Source of the DNA: Anaerolineales bacterium
GTDB lineage: Bacteria; Chloroflexota; Anaerolineae; Anaerolineales; Villigracilaceae
Direction: 5' to 3'
NCBI GenBank assembly: GCA_030680795.1
Contig: JAUXUL010000011.1
Location: 1 to 64,000, forward strand
Length of the DNA: 64,000 bases
Positions 8,118 through 16,825 of the stretch are shown one piece after another. The translations under genes and the position numbers were made by a program. The notes beneath the pieces are model-generated. The model had not been told where the DNA came from and did not search any database. It saw only the letters and a list, made by a program, of their open reading frames with translations. Each line of letters opens with the position of its first letter. Position 1 is the stretch's first letter.

Positions 8118-9836
8118 TCAATGCTGACTGCAATATCGCTGTATTTTCTCTGCCTGCTTTGCCCAGTGCCGTGTCCTAGCGTCATCATGCAGAATAGCGA
8201 TCAGTCTGTAGATTTCAGGGATGTCTTCTTGTGCTTCCTGACATTGTCTGAGATGTGCCAACGCTATGACCCGGTATACCAACACGTCAATACGCGAGTG
8301 CAAATGAATATCTTTTGCGTCATTGATGGTGGAACGGGCAACTTCAAAGGGCTGCAAAATCCAATCGGACACCGGACGAATGTTAATCCCCAGCCAGCCA
8401 AACAGCTTATAACGTAGTCTTCCTGAGTAAAGATGAAGTAGAGACTTGTGTAACGCAACAGATTCTTTGTCAGTAGTCTCTCTTTGGAGAGTATCGATAT
8501 CCTGCCGATATCTGCGAAAGAGTCCGGGGACTTTCAGCAATAGCCAGGGCCGCGACTTCAAAGTGATAATAGTCATTGAGAGCAGACCAAAATCGTTGTT
8601 TAGTTGCAACCATAGATCAGGTTTTTCTTTTAGAATTTTGCGAGCTTGTTCCAGTGATTTTCTGGCTCGACCGGTTTCTCTGCCTGTTATCTGCTGTTGC
8701 AAGAGAGCTATTTCTTGTAAAGCCGCGTTGCGTTCACCTGGCGTCTCGGCCAGTTCCAGAGCCGTTTTGATTACCTTTTCGGACTCCCCATACTTACCAG
8801 CACGCCGAAGCGTGATTCCGACCATTCTGACCAAGCCCGATTTCGTGCAATTACTGATCGACTCGGTAAAGTCAAAAGACTCGGCTTGACGTTCTGGATT
8901 AGGCATTGACTGAATTCCAGCCCAATGTAGGAATCCCCCAAAGCCCCGATCTGCATCCGTCAGGATAGGATGATCACTGGCGTATGGCTTTACAAAATCC
9001 GAGCAACCTTCGATGGCAGTCTGTAATGATGTAGAACCTGGAGGACACTCTTCAAAATGGATCCAAAAAGTTGGCAGCGAAGTGTCCCTTTTATCTACTA
9101 GCGCATGTAACAATGGCGGAATATCCGGGTCCACACCCTGCCATCCGACAAAACATAAAGGTCTTGTGCGGATGATCTCTTCCAGCAATTGAGCCCTGTT
9201 CCCTGTCAATTGGGTTCCCACATGTTCAAGTGCGCCCAGACAGCTATCAGGATCGTCCAACGAGCCGTGTATCTTGAACAGACAGCCTCCCTGACGCAGG
9301 TCTTCCTGCCATCCCAAAAAGGAGTTGGTGCCTTCTTCGCGATACCTGCTTTGAATGGACTTACCTGTTTTCGCCCACTCGCTTTCTATCAAGCGATCAT
9401 AGTTGGTCGTTATGACCGTGCCACCAGTAGACAACCAATGGGCAATAAAACTATGAACACGGTTTGGAGTACATATCTTTTCAAGGTCGGCAAAAGACTC
9501 ATAGAGAAGAACCGTTGCCTGCCTGCAAATTTGCCAGAAGTCGTTCAGGGTGATTTCAAAACCAATGTGGGAACTGATTTCTTTTAGAGTGGCTTGTAAG
9601 GTGTCGCGCTGAAGGTCGAATTTCCCCGAAGAGGATAGAGCTTGCAGCAATAGGTGGTAGAGCAAAGAGGGTGTGCGAGGCATGCCTGTATTCCCGGCAA
9701 ACGACGCGCCAGCGCCAACGAAGAACACCAGGGAACGGTCATGGTTTATAAGATAGGGCTGTAACATATCAATGCTTGATGACGAAATTAAGAAATCCGC
9801 CTGTGAGATAAGTGGGGAAAGAATGGACTGGGTCAT
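8118..9836 (-). CDS. SIR2-domain protein, candidate antiphage NADase
   Basis: The 572-residue protein has an N-terminal SIR2 fold: FFVGAGASFAGNTG (residues 38-51, NAD-binding loop), VITTNYD (141-147), the catalytic-type His190 in KIHGSLDD, and CFVGWQGVDPD near 230. The C-terminal half, about 320-572, is helical and TPR-like. Stand-alone SIR2 proteins with helical C-termini often act as NAD-depleting effectors in phage defence (for example ThsA and DSR families). That role is inferred, not shown. The start at 9836 has AAGGAAACAT upstream. Direct repeats flank the gene and a transposase remnant lies beside it, which suggests transfer. Confidence 0.75.
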   Translation of the reverse strand: MTQSILSPLISQADFLISSSSIDMLQPYLINHDRSLVFFVGAGASFAGNTGMPRTPSLLYHLLLQALSSSGKFDLQRDTLQATLKEISSHIGFEITLNDFWQICRQATVLLYESFADLEKICTPNRVHSFIAHWLSTGGTVITTNYDRLIESEWAKTGKSIQSRYREEGTNSFLGWQEDLRQGGCLFKIHGSLDDPDSCLGALEHVGTQLTGNRAQLLEEIIRTRPLCFVGWQGVDPDIPPLLHALVDKRDTSLPTFWIHFEECPPGSTSLQTAIEGCSDFVKPYASDHPILTDADRGFGGFLHWAGIQSMPNPERQAESFDFTESISNCTKSGLVRMVGITLRRAGKYGESEKVIKTALELAETPGERNAALQEIALLQQQITGRETGRARKSLEQARKILKEKPDLWLQLNNDFGLLSMTIITLKSRPWLLLKVPGLFRRYRQDIDTLQRETTDKESVALHKSLLHLYSGRLRYKLFGWLGINIRPVSDWILQPFEVARSTINDAKDIHLHSRIDVLVYRVIALAHLRQCQEAQEDIPEIYRLIAILHDDARTRHWAKQAEKIQRYCSQH

Positions 9837-9906
9837 ATGTTTCCTTGTTTCCTGTTGATTTCCGAGGTGGAATCACTATGTAATAAATTGCTCAAGACGC
9901 CGTCCT

Positions 9907-9959
9907 CGGCGGCTCTTTGCGAGTAAATCTTGCGCCGAGGGCGGCGCAAGGAGCAATGA
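9907..9959 (+). repeat. Direct repeat, copy B, flanking the SIR2 gene
   Basis: CGGCGGCTCTTTGCGAGT and the following 16 bases are identical to 7819-7852, and CGGCGCAAGGAGCAATGA matches 7932-7949. Here the two parts are contiguous, so this is the intact form. Confidence 0.75.
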
Positions 9960-9969
9960 AGAGAATGAA

Positions 9970-10319
9970 AAGCAGTTATTCGGAGAATCTCAAAAACTGG
10001 AAACCTGCATCAACACGACACGCCGCCTACCTGCATTAGACGGAAAAACGCCACATGAATTCTCGTAGCAAAAGCATTGATTCGTTTCTTGCCTTCAGGA
10101 TACAACTGGCGCAAGCGCAATCTTCAACTGGTAAAGGGCAAAGTTACTTTTATCCGTTTGGTACGCAAAAGCGGCAGGATTACACTGGCAGGTGACGATA
10201 AATTCTTGGTTGGCAAGAAATACAAATGGCAGTACGTCCAAGCGGGCGTAAGTGTCCAACAAAAACAACTCGGTTTTTATTTGATGGGCAAATTGATCAA
10301 GTCGGTTGCCTATCCATAA
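9970..10319 (+). pseudogene. Broken transposase, C-terminal remnant
   Basis: Frame 1 around 9970-10059 reads TCINTTRRLPALDGKTPHEF, similar to the YNxxRPHxALxGKTP end of DDE integrase-core transposases (IS481/IS3 type), then hits a stop. The next 80-codon ORF (10077-10319), in another frame, reads FLPSGYNWRKRNLQLVKGK and LIKSVAYP, like the C-terminal extension of such transposases. The frame change, the stop and the missing catalytic core show a dead fragment. Confidence 0.6.
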
Positions 10320-10408
10320 AACTGTAACCCAGGTTGTTGCAGCGCTTTGCATTAGAATCAGGTGTAACCAAGGTCATTACAGTCCGCAACTATTCACTAT
10401 TCACTTTC

Positions 10409-11671
10409 CTAATCCTTCCACTCCAACTCAAAATCACCGATGTAAACAGTATCACCTTCTTCAATGCCTTCTTCGCGCAGGGCATTATCCACGCCGAGTC
10501 TTTCCAGCAGTTTTTGGAATCTGCGCAGAGAGCCATCGTGTTCGAAATAGGTCATCTTTGCAGAACGTTCAATGGCCACGCCCGTGACGCGCCAGTTGCC
10601 GTCATCTTCACGTGTGATCTCGAATTGATTCGGGTCAACCTCAGGCCTGTAAACTGGCAGGGTTTCGTCCACTACTTCCACGGGTACGTCTGCCAGTTTT
10701 TGATACGCGGCGATCAAAATATCGCGTGTGTTCGTACGCGCCATTGCAGAGATCGTGACCAACTCCACTTCTTTCTTTTTGAAACTTGCTTTGATATTTT
10801 TCAAACGTTCCTGCACGTCGGGCTGGTCAATTTTATTGAGGGCCACGATCTGCGGTTTGGTGGCAAGTTTGGGGTCGAAGAGAGCCAGTTCGCTGTTGAT
10901 CTGGCTATAGTCTGCGAGCGGGTCTTCAGAGAGACCATCCAACATGTGAATGAGTACTCGCGTGCGTTGAATGTGACGCAGGAAGTCGTGACCTAGCCCT
11001 GCGCCTTCAGCCGCGCCTTCGATCAAGCCGGGGATATCCGCCATTACGACGGTTGTATCTTCGTCAATGTTTGCCACGCCGAGGTTTGGCTCAAGCGTTG
11101 TGAATGGATAATCGCCGATCTTCGGTTTGGCGTTCGTGAGCGCTGCCAGCAAAGTGGATTTGCCCGCGTTGGGCAAGCCGATGATGCCGATATCTGCTAT
11201 CAGCTTAAGTTCGAGGCGGATCTTTCTCTCTTCGTGTGGTTCGCCGCGCTCAGCTGTACGCGGAGCCTGATTGCGTGAAGTGGCGTAATGCTGGTTACCG
11301 AGTCCGCCGCGCCCGCCTTCGCATACCAAAAGCTGCTGGCCAGGTGTGGTTAGATCGCCAAGCAGGTCGCCTGTTTCTGCGTCGTAAAGCACCGTCCCAG
11401 GCGGCACATGTACGATGCGGTCTTTTCCGCTGCGTCCTGTCTTTTCTGAGCCCCCGCCATTTTTGCCATCGTCCGCCGCGAATTTCTCGTTCTGTCGAAA
11501 TGCGGAAAGTGTATTGAGCGTAGCTTTCACTTCAAAGATGAGATTACCGCCCCTGCCGCCATCGCCGCCATCGGGGCCGCCAAGCGGCACAAATTTCTCG
11601 CGGCGGAAATGCACCATGCCGTCGCCGCCCTTGCCTGATCTTACGTGAATATTTACATGATCTATGAACAT
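10409..11671 (-). CDS. obgE: Obg family GTPase
   Basis: ObgE/CgtA is an essential GTPase linked to 50S subunit assembly and stress. The protein (420 residues from this start) has the glycine-rich Obg domain (VRSGKGGDGMVHFRREKF, GGDGGRGG), the G domain with GLPNAGKSTLL, DIPGLIEGA and NKID, and a C-terminal OCT-like domain ending FELEWKD. The ORF track starts 37 codons earlier, but that extension overlaps the terminator of the upstream gene and is not Obg-like. GGAGG lies very close to the ATG at 11671. No terminator is seen after the gene. Confidence 0.95.
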   Translation of the reverse strand: MFIDHVNIHVRSGKGGDGMVHFRREKFVPLGGPDGGDGGRGGNLIFEVKATLNTLSAFRQNEKFAADDGKNGGGSEKTGRSGKDRIVHVPPGTVLYDAETGDLLGDLTTPGQQLLVCEGGRGGLGNQHYATSRNQAPRTAERGEPHEERKIRLELKLIADIGIIGLPNAGKSTLLAALTNAKPKIGDYPFTTLEPNLGVANIDEDTTVVMADIPGLIEGAAEGAGLGHDFLRHIQRTRVLIHMLDGLSEDPLADYSQINSELALFDPKLATKPQIVALNKIDQPDVQERLKNIKASFKKKEVELVTISAMARTNTRDILIAAYQKLADVPVEVVDETLPVYRPEVDPNQFEITREDDGNWRVTGVAIERSAKMTYFEHDGSLRRFQKLLERLGVDNALREEGIEEGDTVYIGDFELEWKD

Positions 11672-11762
11672 GCCTCCATTATAACGTGCGCCTCTCCCAT
11701 CCTCCCCCAAATCCGCAAGGCAAAAAAATCTATTACACAAGTAAGCAGGCAGCACAAAAAGA

Positions 11763-11788
11763 AGTCGGATGATTTTGATCACCCGACT
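11763..11788 (-). terminator. Rho-independent terminator after the COG2403 gene
   Basis: On the minus strand AGTCGGGTGAT CAAA ATCATCCGACT forms an 11-bp stem with one G-U pair and is followed by TCTTTTTG. It lies between the COG2403 gene and obgE and separates their transcription. Confidence 0.85.
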
Positions 11789-11812
11789 CCCTAATCACTA
11801 ATCCCTGCTCTT

Positions 11813-13135
11813 TTACTTCTTCTTCCCAAACTTCTTCATCAAAATATCCTGTAACGTCGGTTGACCGATCTCCTGCAACTCATACCTCACGCGCTGATAC
11901 GGCTTCTCGATCTTCATCACGCGCGACAGGTCAATGGGTGTGCCGATGATGACCAGATCCACATCGGAGTTGTTGATCGTCTCTTCGAGGTCTTTCGTCT
12001 GCGCATCGCCGTAACCCATCGCTGGCAAAATAGGACCAGTCTTTGGATACTTCACGTATGTCGCTGCGATGGACCTAACTGCAAATTGACGCGGATCAAC
12101 AATTTCTTTTGCGCCGAATCGTCGGGCGGCGATATATCCAGCGCCATAAGCCATCTCACCGTGAGTCAGAGTCGGGCCGTCTTCGATCACCAACACACGC
12201 TTGCCGCGAATCGCAGCGGGGTCATCCACAAAGAGCGGGGAGGCGGCTTCGATCTGGATCGCAGTCGGATTCAACTTGCGCAGTGACTCGCGCAGTTTGA
12301 TCACATTCTCCGCATCCGCCGTATCCACTTTGTTGATCACGATCACATCCGCCATACGCACGTTTGTTTCGCCGGGATAATAAGTTGATTCATGTCCGGG
12401 GCGATGCGGATCAGCCACCACGATTTGCAGATCGGGGATATAGAACGGGAAATCATTGTTGCCGCCGTCCCATAAAATGATATCCACTTCTGCCTCGGCC
12501 TTACGGATGATCTTCTCATAGTCCACGCCCGCGTACACGATCACGCCGTTATCGAGATGTGGTTCGTATTCCTCGCGCTCTTCGATTGTGCAATCGTATT
12601 CATCGAGGTCGTCATAATTTTCGTAGCGTTGAACTTCCTGCGCCACGAGATTTCCATAAGGCATCGGGTGACGAATAGCCGCGACTTTATATCCCATTTC
12701 TCTGAGGATCAAAGACACGCGCCTCGTTGTCTGACTTTTGCCTGATCCCGTCCGAACGGCGCTGATCGAAACGACAGGCTTGTTCGACTTCACCTGGGTA
12801 TATTTCGTACCCATCAAGCGGAAGTCTGCGCCCGCCGCATTGACCATGCTGGCTTTGTGCATCACATATTCATGCGGTACGTCGCTATATGAGAATATAA
12901 CCTGATGCGCGCCATGCTTCTTGATCAGATCGAGTAATTCTTCCTCGGCATGGATCGGAATACCTTTCGGATATAGATTGCCTGCGAGTTCTGTTGGATA
13001 CAAGCGGCCTTCGATATCAGGGATCTGGGTCGCCGTGAACGCCACGACCTCATAATCCTTGTTCCCGCGGAAGAACGTGTTGAAGTTATGAAAGTCACGT
13101 CCAGCCGCACCCATGATGATGGTTTTGATTGGCAT
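11813..13135 (-). CDS. COG2403-type predicted GTPase (cyclic 2,3-DPG synthetase-like)
   Basis: The 440-residue protein begins with a Rossmann-like segment (IIMGAAGRDFHNFN), followed by a P-loop GTPase region with SAVRTGSGKSQTT, a WDGGNNDFPF segment and VINKVDTADA, the NKxD base-recognition motif. This order matches COG2403, related to archaeal cyclic 2,3-diphosphoglycerate synthetase. The reaction in bacteria is not established to my knowledge. It ends in a basic tail (MKKFGKKK) and a good terminator. A 320-base gap with a repeat separates it from argS. Confidence 0.8.
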   Translation of the reverse strand: MPIKTIIMGAAGRDFHNFNTFFRGNKDYEVVAFTATQIPDIEGRLYPTELAGNLYPKGIPIHAEEELLDLIKKHGAHQVIFSYSDVPHEYVMHKASMVNAAGADFRLMGTKYTQVKSNKPVVSISAVRTGSGKSQTTRRVSLILREMGYKVAAIRHPMPYGNLVAQEVQRYENYDDLDEYDCTIEEREEYEPHLDNGVIVYAGVDYEKIIRKAEAEVDIILWDGGNNDFPFYIPDLQIVVADPHRPGHESTYYPGETNVRMADVIVINKVDTADAENVIKLRESLRKLNPTAIQIEAASPLFVDDPAAIRGKRVLVIEDGPTLTHGEMAYGAGYIAARRFGAKEIVDPRQFAVRSIAATYVKYPKTGPILPAMGYGDAQTKDLEETINNSDVDLVIIGTPIDLSRVMKIEKPYQRVRYELQEIGQPTLQDILMKKFGKKK

Positions 13136-13241
13136 AGTTATTCTCCTAGTTCCAAGTCACACTGAGGACAGTGTCCGAGAGTCTCCGCTTTGGTTTTGAG
13201 CCTCTACGTTTTTACTCAGTACGACAATTACATTTGGTTGG

Positions 13242-13310
13242 ATGTCGTTGCGACGAAGCAATCCCCGTTTATAGGAGATTGCTTCGCCAAAGAACGGCTG
13301 GCAATGACAT
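13242..13310. repeat. Intergenic palindromic repeat, copy 2 (cgaagcaatc family)
   Basis: ATGTCGTTGC and GCAATGACAT bound the element, and ACGAAGCAATC pairs with GATTGCTTCG inside it. It occupies the 13136-13458 gap, where I see no gene. The only other feature there is a weak TAAACGT/ACGTTTA hairpin near 13426. Confidence 0.7.
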
Positions 13311-13458
13311 GGCATAAATTGATTATTAAGAAAACAGGCTACGAAGTGCCGCATAAATGACTAACCCAGAGTGATGATAATTACTCGCAATTTTTTCCAG
13401 CAAGTTTAATATTTTATGCGATAAGCGGTAAACGTATATAGAACGTTTAGCCTGTTTT

Positions 13459-15276
13459 TTACATGACCTCTGGCGCTTGGATATCCAATAAGCGGAGCGC
13501 GTTCTCGATCGTCTGTTTCGCCGCCATCACCAATTGCAAACGGGCGTTTTGTATTTTTTCATCTTCTGTCTGCAACACATTGACCGCATGATAGAAAGAA
13601 TGGAATATATTTGCCAGATCATATGCATACGCCGCCATCACCAGCGGACGATATTCATTCGCGGCCTGTTCCACTGTCTGCGGGAAGCGTGAGATCAACT
13701 CGATCAACTCGATTTCGTGTTTGGTTAATTCATAATCGAAAGACGTGCTTACCTGTGTACCTGCTACTTGTTTACCGGCTTTTTTCAATATCGAATTTGC
13801 CCGCACATACGCATTCTGAATATATGGTCCCGTTCTGCCATCAAAGGATAACGCTTCATTGATGTCAAAGACAATGTCCTTGTTGTTATCCACCGAAAGC
13901 ATGGAGTAGACCAGCGCACCCAAACCGATCTGATTAGCGATCTTCTCGCGTTCACTTGCAGGGATATCTCCGCTTTTTTGAGATTCAACTGCCAGCACGC
14001 GTCTCACGGCTTCATCCGCTACATCTTTGAACAGCACCACCCGTCCCCGCCGCGCGGACATGGCTCCCTCGGGCAGGCTTACAAAGCCATAGCCCAGGTG
14101 ATAGCACTTCCCTGCCTGTGGGAAGCCCCACAATTTGAGAATGGCAAAGGCTTGTTGCAAATGCAGTGACTGACGCACATCTACGACATAGATCGAGCGA
14201 TCCACATGATATTGATCGAATTTCATTTTGGCTAAAGCAAGGTCTTTTGTTAGATAAAGTGTCGTGCCATCTGAGCGCAGAAGAACATTTGTGCGATACT
14301 TCTCTTTGGTGAGGCCAAGTTTTTCATCAATCTTCACAATGACCGCGCCGCCTTGCGGACGTTCATCAGTGGCTATATCCTTTGCAATCAGCTCATCCAC
14401 AATCGTTTTGGATGCTTCGTCCACTTCACTTTCGTAGAACCACACATCCATTTTCACGTCGAGCATGTGCAGCACAGCACGCAGTTCTTCCAAACTCCAC
14501 TCACGTGTCGTGCGCCATAACTCACGCACATATGTATCGCCTGTGTCCCATCTGCGATACATCTCGCGCCGCTCGGCATCATACGCTTCGCGCTGGGCAG
14601 TTTGTTCAGGCGTTTCGTTTTCCTGCTTTTCAAGCATGGACGTGGCTTCCACATAAAGGTTCGCCAACCATTGACCACGCTCATGCACGCCTTCAGGTTC
14701 CTGCCCCTTGTATAGCTTGTCATAGATCCACATCACGGTGATGACGCCGAGTCCCAGGTCGCCGGGGTACGAAGCGCGGATTGTTTCAAAACCCGCGAAC
14801 TCCACCAATCTGGCAAGAACTTCACCTAAAATTGTATTGCGCGCATGTCCAATATGGAATGAATGATGTGTGTTTGGCTGGGCATATTCGACCATGACCC
14901 GCTCATTTTTTTTCGCACCCCGCCCAAAGTCTGCGCGAGAGGCGAGCACTTCTTCCATAACCCGACGCGCATATTCAGCAGTCGAATAATATAGATTGAG
15001 ATAACCTTTGACCGCGTCAATGCGGCTGATCCCAGCCACGCTTCCGATCTGCGCCTTGACCAGCTCGGCAATTTCCTGGGCACGCTGCGGCACTGGGGCT
15101 TTGCTCCCCCTGCCAGCGCGCGCTTCATTGGCGGCGGTTTGGAAGAAGGCTGTGGCTAAACCCCATTCGCCCGAAAAAGGGATGGGTTGCCATTTAAGTT
15201 CAGCCAGGGGAATATCATTGGCCGTGCAGAACTCTTTTATTTTTGTTTCGATAAGCTGCTGTTCTTTTTCAAACAT
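13459..15276 (-). CDS. argS: Arginyl-tRNA synthetase
   Basis: The class I synthetase charges tRNA(Arg). The 605-residue protein has an N-terminal Add-1 domain, the HIGH-type motif in SFHIGHARNTILGE near residue 140, the catalytic Rossmann domain, a KMSKS position that reads EGAMSARRGR (the relaxed form usual in ArgRS), and the helical anticodon-binding domain with IQNAYVRANSILKK and a C-terminus ending APEVM. The length is normal. It is preceded by the rpsT terminator, so it likely has its own promoter in the short gap. Confidence 0.96.
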   Translation of the reverse strand: MFEKEQQLIETKIKEFCTANDIPLAELKWQPIPFSGEWGLATAFFQTAANEARAGRGSKAPVPQRAQEIAELVKAQIGSVAGISRIDAVKGYLNLYYSTAEYARRVMEEVLASRADFGRGAKKNERVMVEYAQPNTHHSFHIGHARNTILGEVLARLVEFAGFETIRASYPGDLGLGVITVMWIYDKLYKGQEPEGVHERGQWLANLYVEATSMLEKQENETPEQTAQREAYDAERREMYRRWDTGDTYVRELWRTTREWSLEELRAVLHMLDVKMDVWFYESEVDEASKTIVDELIAKDIATDERPQGGAVIVKIDEKLGLTKEKYRTNVLLRSDGTTLYLTKDLALAKMKFDQYHVDRSIYVVDVRQSLHLQQAFAILKLWGFPQAGKCYHLGYGFVSLPEGAMSARRGRVVLFKDVADEAVRRVLAVESQKSGDIPASEREKIANQIGLGALVYSMLSVDNNKDIVFDINEALSFDGRTGPYIQNAYVRANSILKKAGKQVAGTQVSTSFDYELTKHEIELIELISRFPQTVEQAANEYRPLVMAAYAYDLANIFHSFYHAVNVLQTEDEKIQNARLQLVMAAKQTIENALRLLDIQAPEVM

Positions 15277-15302
15277 ATGGGCGGGATTATATCAGGGTAA
15301 CA

Positions 15303-15338
15303 AAAGCGGGAGCGCCGAGTTGCCGGCGTTCCCGCTTT
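15303..15338. terminator. Strong rho-independent terminator after rpsT
   Basis: AAAGCGGGA and TCCCGCTTT enclose CGCCG/CGGCG with a short loop, giving a stem of about 15 bp with one mismatch. Flanking A and T runs make it work in either direction. It separates rpsT from argS. Confidence 0.9.
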
Positions 15339-15356
15339 ATTCTGTGAGTGATAAGA

Positions 15357-15731
15357 CTACGCGTCTGTCTTTTTAGTCGATGTCTTTTTGGTTGCTGTCT
15401 TTTTGGCTGCTGTCTTTCTAGGAGCCGCGACTTTCTTCTTCTTGGTCGCGGCTTCTTCAACCGGCGGGGCGGCAACAAAAGCGGCAAGGTGTTTCATCAA
15501 ACGGCCCTTGCGGCGGGATGCGTTGTTCTTATGGATCACGCCTTTTTCGGCGGCTTTATCCAATGCGCTGATAGCCTTCAAAACAGTTTCTTTAGTGTCA
15601 GGTTCGTTCTTTTCAAAAGCTGCGCGGGCGGTATTGACAGCAGTGCGGGCCGCACCACGGAAATTGCGGTTGTGTATGCGGCGTTTTTCATTCTGACGAT
15701 TGCGTTTGATCTGTGACTTAATGTTTGCCAA
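15357..15731 (-). CDS. rpsT: Ribosomal protein S20 with lysine-rich tail
   Basis: The N-terminal 85 residues are a standard S20 (MANIKSQIKRNRQNEKRR, then VIHKNNASRRKGRLMK), which binds 16S rRNA early in 30S assembly. The protein is 124 residues long because of a 30-40 residue tail rich in Lys, Thr and Ala (KKTATKKTSTKKTD). Such tails resemble disordered nucleic-acid-binding extensions. L21 in this window has a similar one. It stands alone between two gaps and ends at a strong terminator. Confidence 0.95.
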   Translation of the reverse strand: MANIKSQIKRNRQNEKRRIHNRNFRGAARTAVNTARAAFEKNEPDTKETVLKAISALDKAAEKGVIHKNNASRRKGRLMKHLAAFVAAPPVEEAATKKKKVAAPRKTAAKKTATKKTSTKKTDA

Positions 15732-15830
15732 GGTTTTTCTCCAAAAATGACTTACTTTTCTTTATGACTGCGCTGTACGTGTGCGGTATGCAAGAGCGGT
15801 ATTTTACATGAGGGGTGTACATTTGTCCAG

Positions 15831-16622
15831 TTAATTGATCGGGGTAAATGTAACAGTTGGGAGTGTTGTGCCGGGTCCCGGCGGAATGGGAGTGCTGGTG
15901 GGTGGGCGCGTGGGTGTAGCTGTAACAAGGTTCGCCGGGACGACCAGCAATTGCCCAACCTGAATGGCATTTGGATTCGTGATGTTGTTTTCCTTGATGA
16001 TCTCGTCCGTGGTGCTATTGAAGAGTGCGGCAATGCCAGCCAGTGTATCGCCGGTTTGGATGATGTATTGCAGTTTGGTGCCGCGCGGCAGCCCGGGCGG
16101 GATGGGTGTTGCAGTGGGCAGTTCCATACCTGGGTTAGGCAGCAGAATGACCTGGCCAGGGTTGACAATGCCGGTCGCTGGGTCAACCCCTGCGGCAATA
16201 TCCGTGGTGGGGTCTATGCTATAGGGATTTAAGAGGTATATCAGCGCAATGCCATTATCTCCAAGGTTGAACTTTTCGACAATCAGGGCAAGATACTCTC
16301 CCTCTTGCACGGTGTAGTTGAAAGGTGTTGAGAAAGTTGCGGTGGGAGTAATTGTGTAGGTAGGCGTGACCGTTGGTGTTTCTGTGGGGGCGGAGGTGTT
16401 GGTAGGTGTGAAGGTCATCGTTGGGGTGGGTGTTTTAGTGGCAAAAAGCGCATTAATGGGTTTGCTTGGTCCCACCAGCCAAAAGATCAGCAATGCGATC
16501 CCTCCCAGTATAAATATGCCAGCGAGGATCGCAATAAGATTGGGGGCAAAGCGATTTTTGCGTTTGTGATACGGATTGAGCAAACCAGATGATGAAGATG
16601 AAATCGGAGGTCTGTTTTTCAT
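15831..16622 (-). CDS. Membrane-anchored protein with two LysM domains
   Basis: The 263-residue protein has a basic Ser-rich cytoplasmic N-terminus, one membrane segment (about 28-50), a Thr/Pro-rich extracellular linker (TPTPTMTFTPTNTS), and two LysM domains: FNYTVQEGEYLALIVEKF near 100-160 and YIIQTGDTLAGIAALF near 185-230. LysM domains bind peptidoglycan-like glycans. The Thr/Pro linker is a style common in Chloroflexota surface proteins. There is no catalytic domain, so it is probably a structural or binding protein of the cell surface. Confidence 0.85.
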   Translation of the reverse strand: MKNRPPISSSSSGLLNPYHKRKNRFAPNLIAILAGIFILGGIALLIFWLVGPSKPINALFATKTPTPTMTFTPTNTSAPTETPTVTPTYTITPTATFSTPFNYTVQEGEYLALIVEKFNLGDNGIALIYLLNPYSIDPTTDIAAGVDPATGIVNPGQVILLPNPGMELPTATPIPPGLPRGTKLQYIIQTGDTLAGIAALFNSTTDEIIKENNITNPNAIQVGQLLVVPANLVTATPTRPPTSTPIPPGPGTTLPTVTFTPIN

Positions 16623-16742
16623 GATCGTTTCCTTTTTACAAAGCGCTTTATCAGGAGGTTACCCATCCAACACAATGTAAAATAATTCTACCTGAAAAAT
16701 GATTGTTGTGTGCGCCAGGCGGTTGGAAACAAGTGCTGATAC

Positions 16743-16813
16743 ACAGGTAAACAAGGAAACAGGTAAACAAGTTTGTACAACACTTGTCTACTTGTCTACT
16801 TGTCTACCTGTAT
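16743..16813. repeat. Octamer tandem repeat (acttgtct) with inverted partner
   Basis: ACTTGTCT is repeated three times at 16782-16805 and followed by ACCTGTAT. Just before it are two copies of AGGTAAACAAG-like sequence that can pair with it in part. It lies in the gap between uvrA and the LysM gene. Its function is unknown. Confidence 0.6.
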
Positions 16814-16825
16814 ACGTGTTCACAT

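Noticed and set aside
9189-9587. 132-codon plus-strand ORF
   Set aside because: It is antisense to the SIR2 gene, without a ribosome site or family motif.
10334-10996. 220-codon plus-strand ORF
   Set aside because: It is antisense to obgE and is a codon-use shadow of it.
10409-11782. Longer ObgE start from the ORF track
   Set aside because: The extra 37 residues overlap the terminator at 11763 and do not resemble Obg.
13157-13354. 65-codon ORF
   Set aside because: It runs through the palindromic repeat at 13242 and has no family motif or ribosome site.
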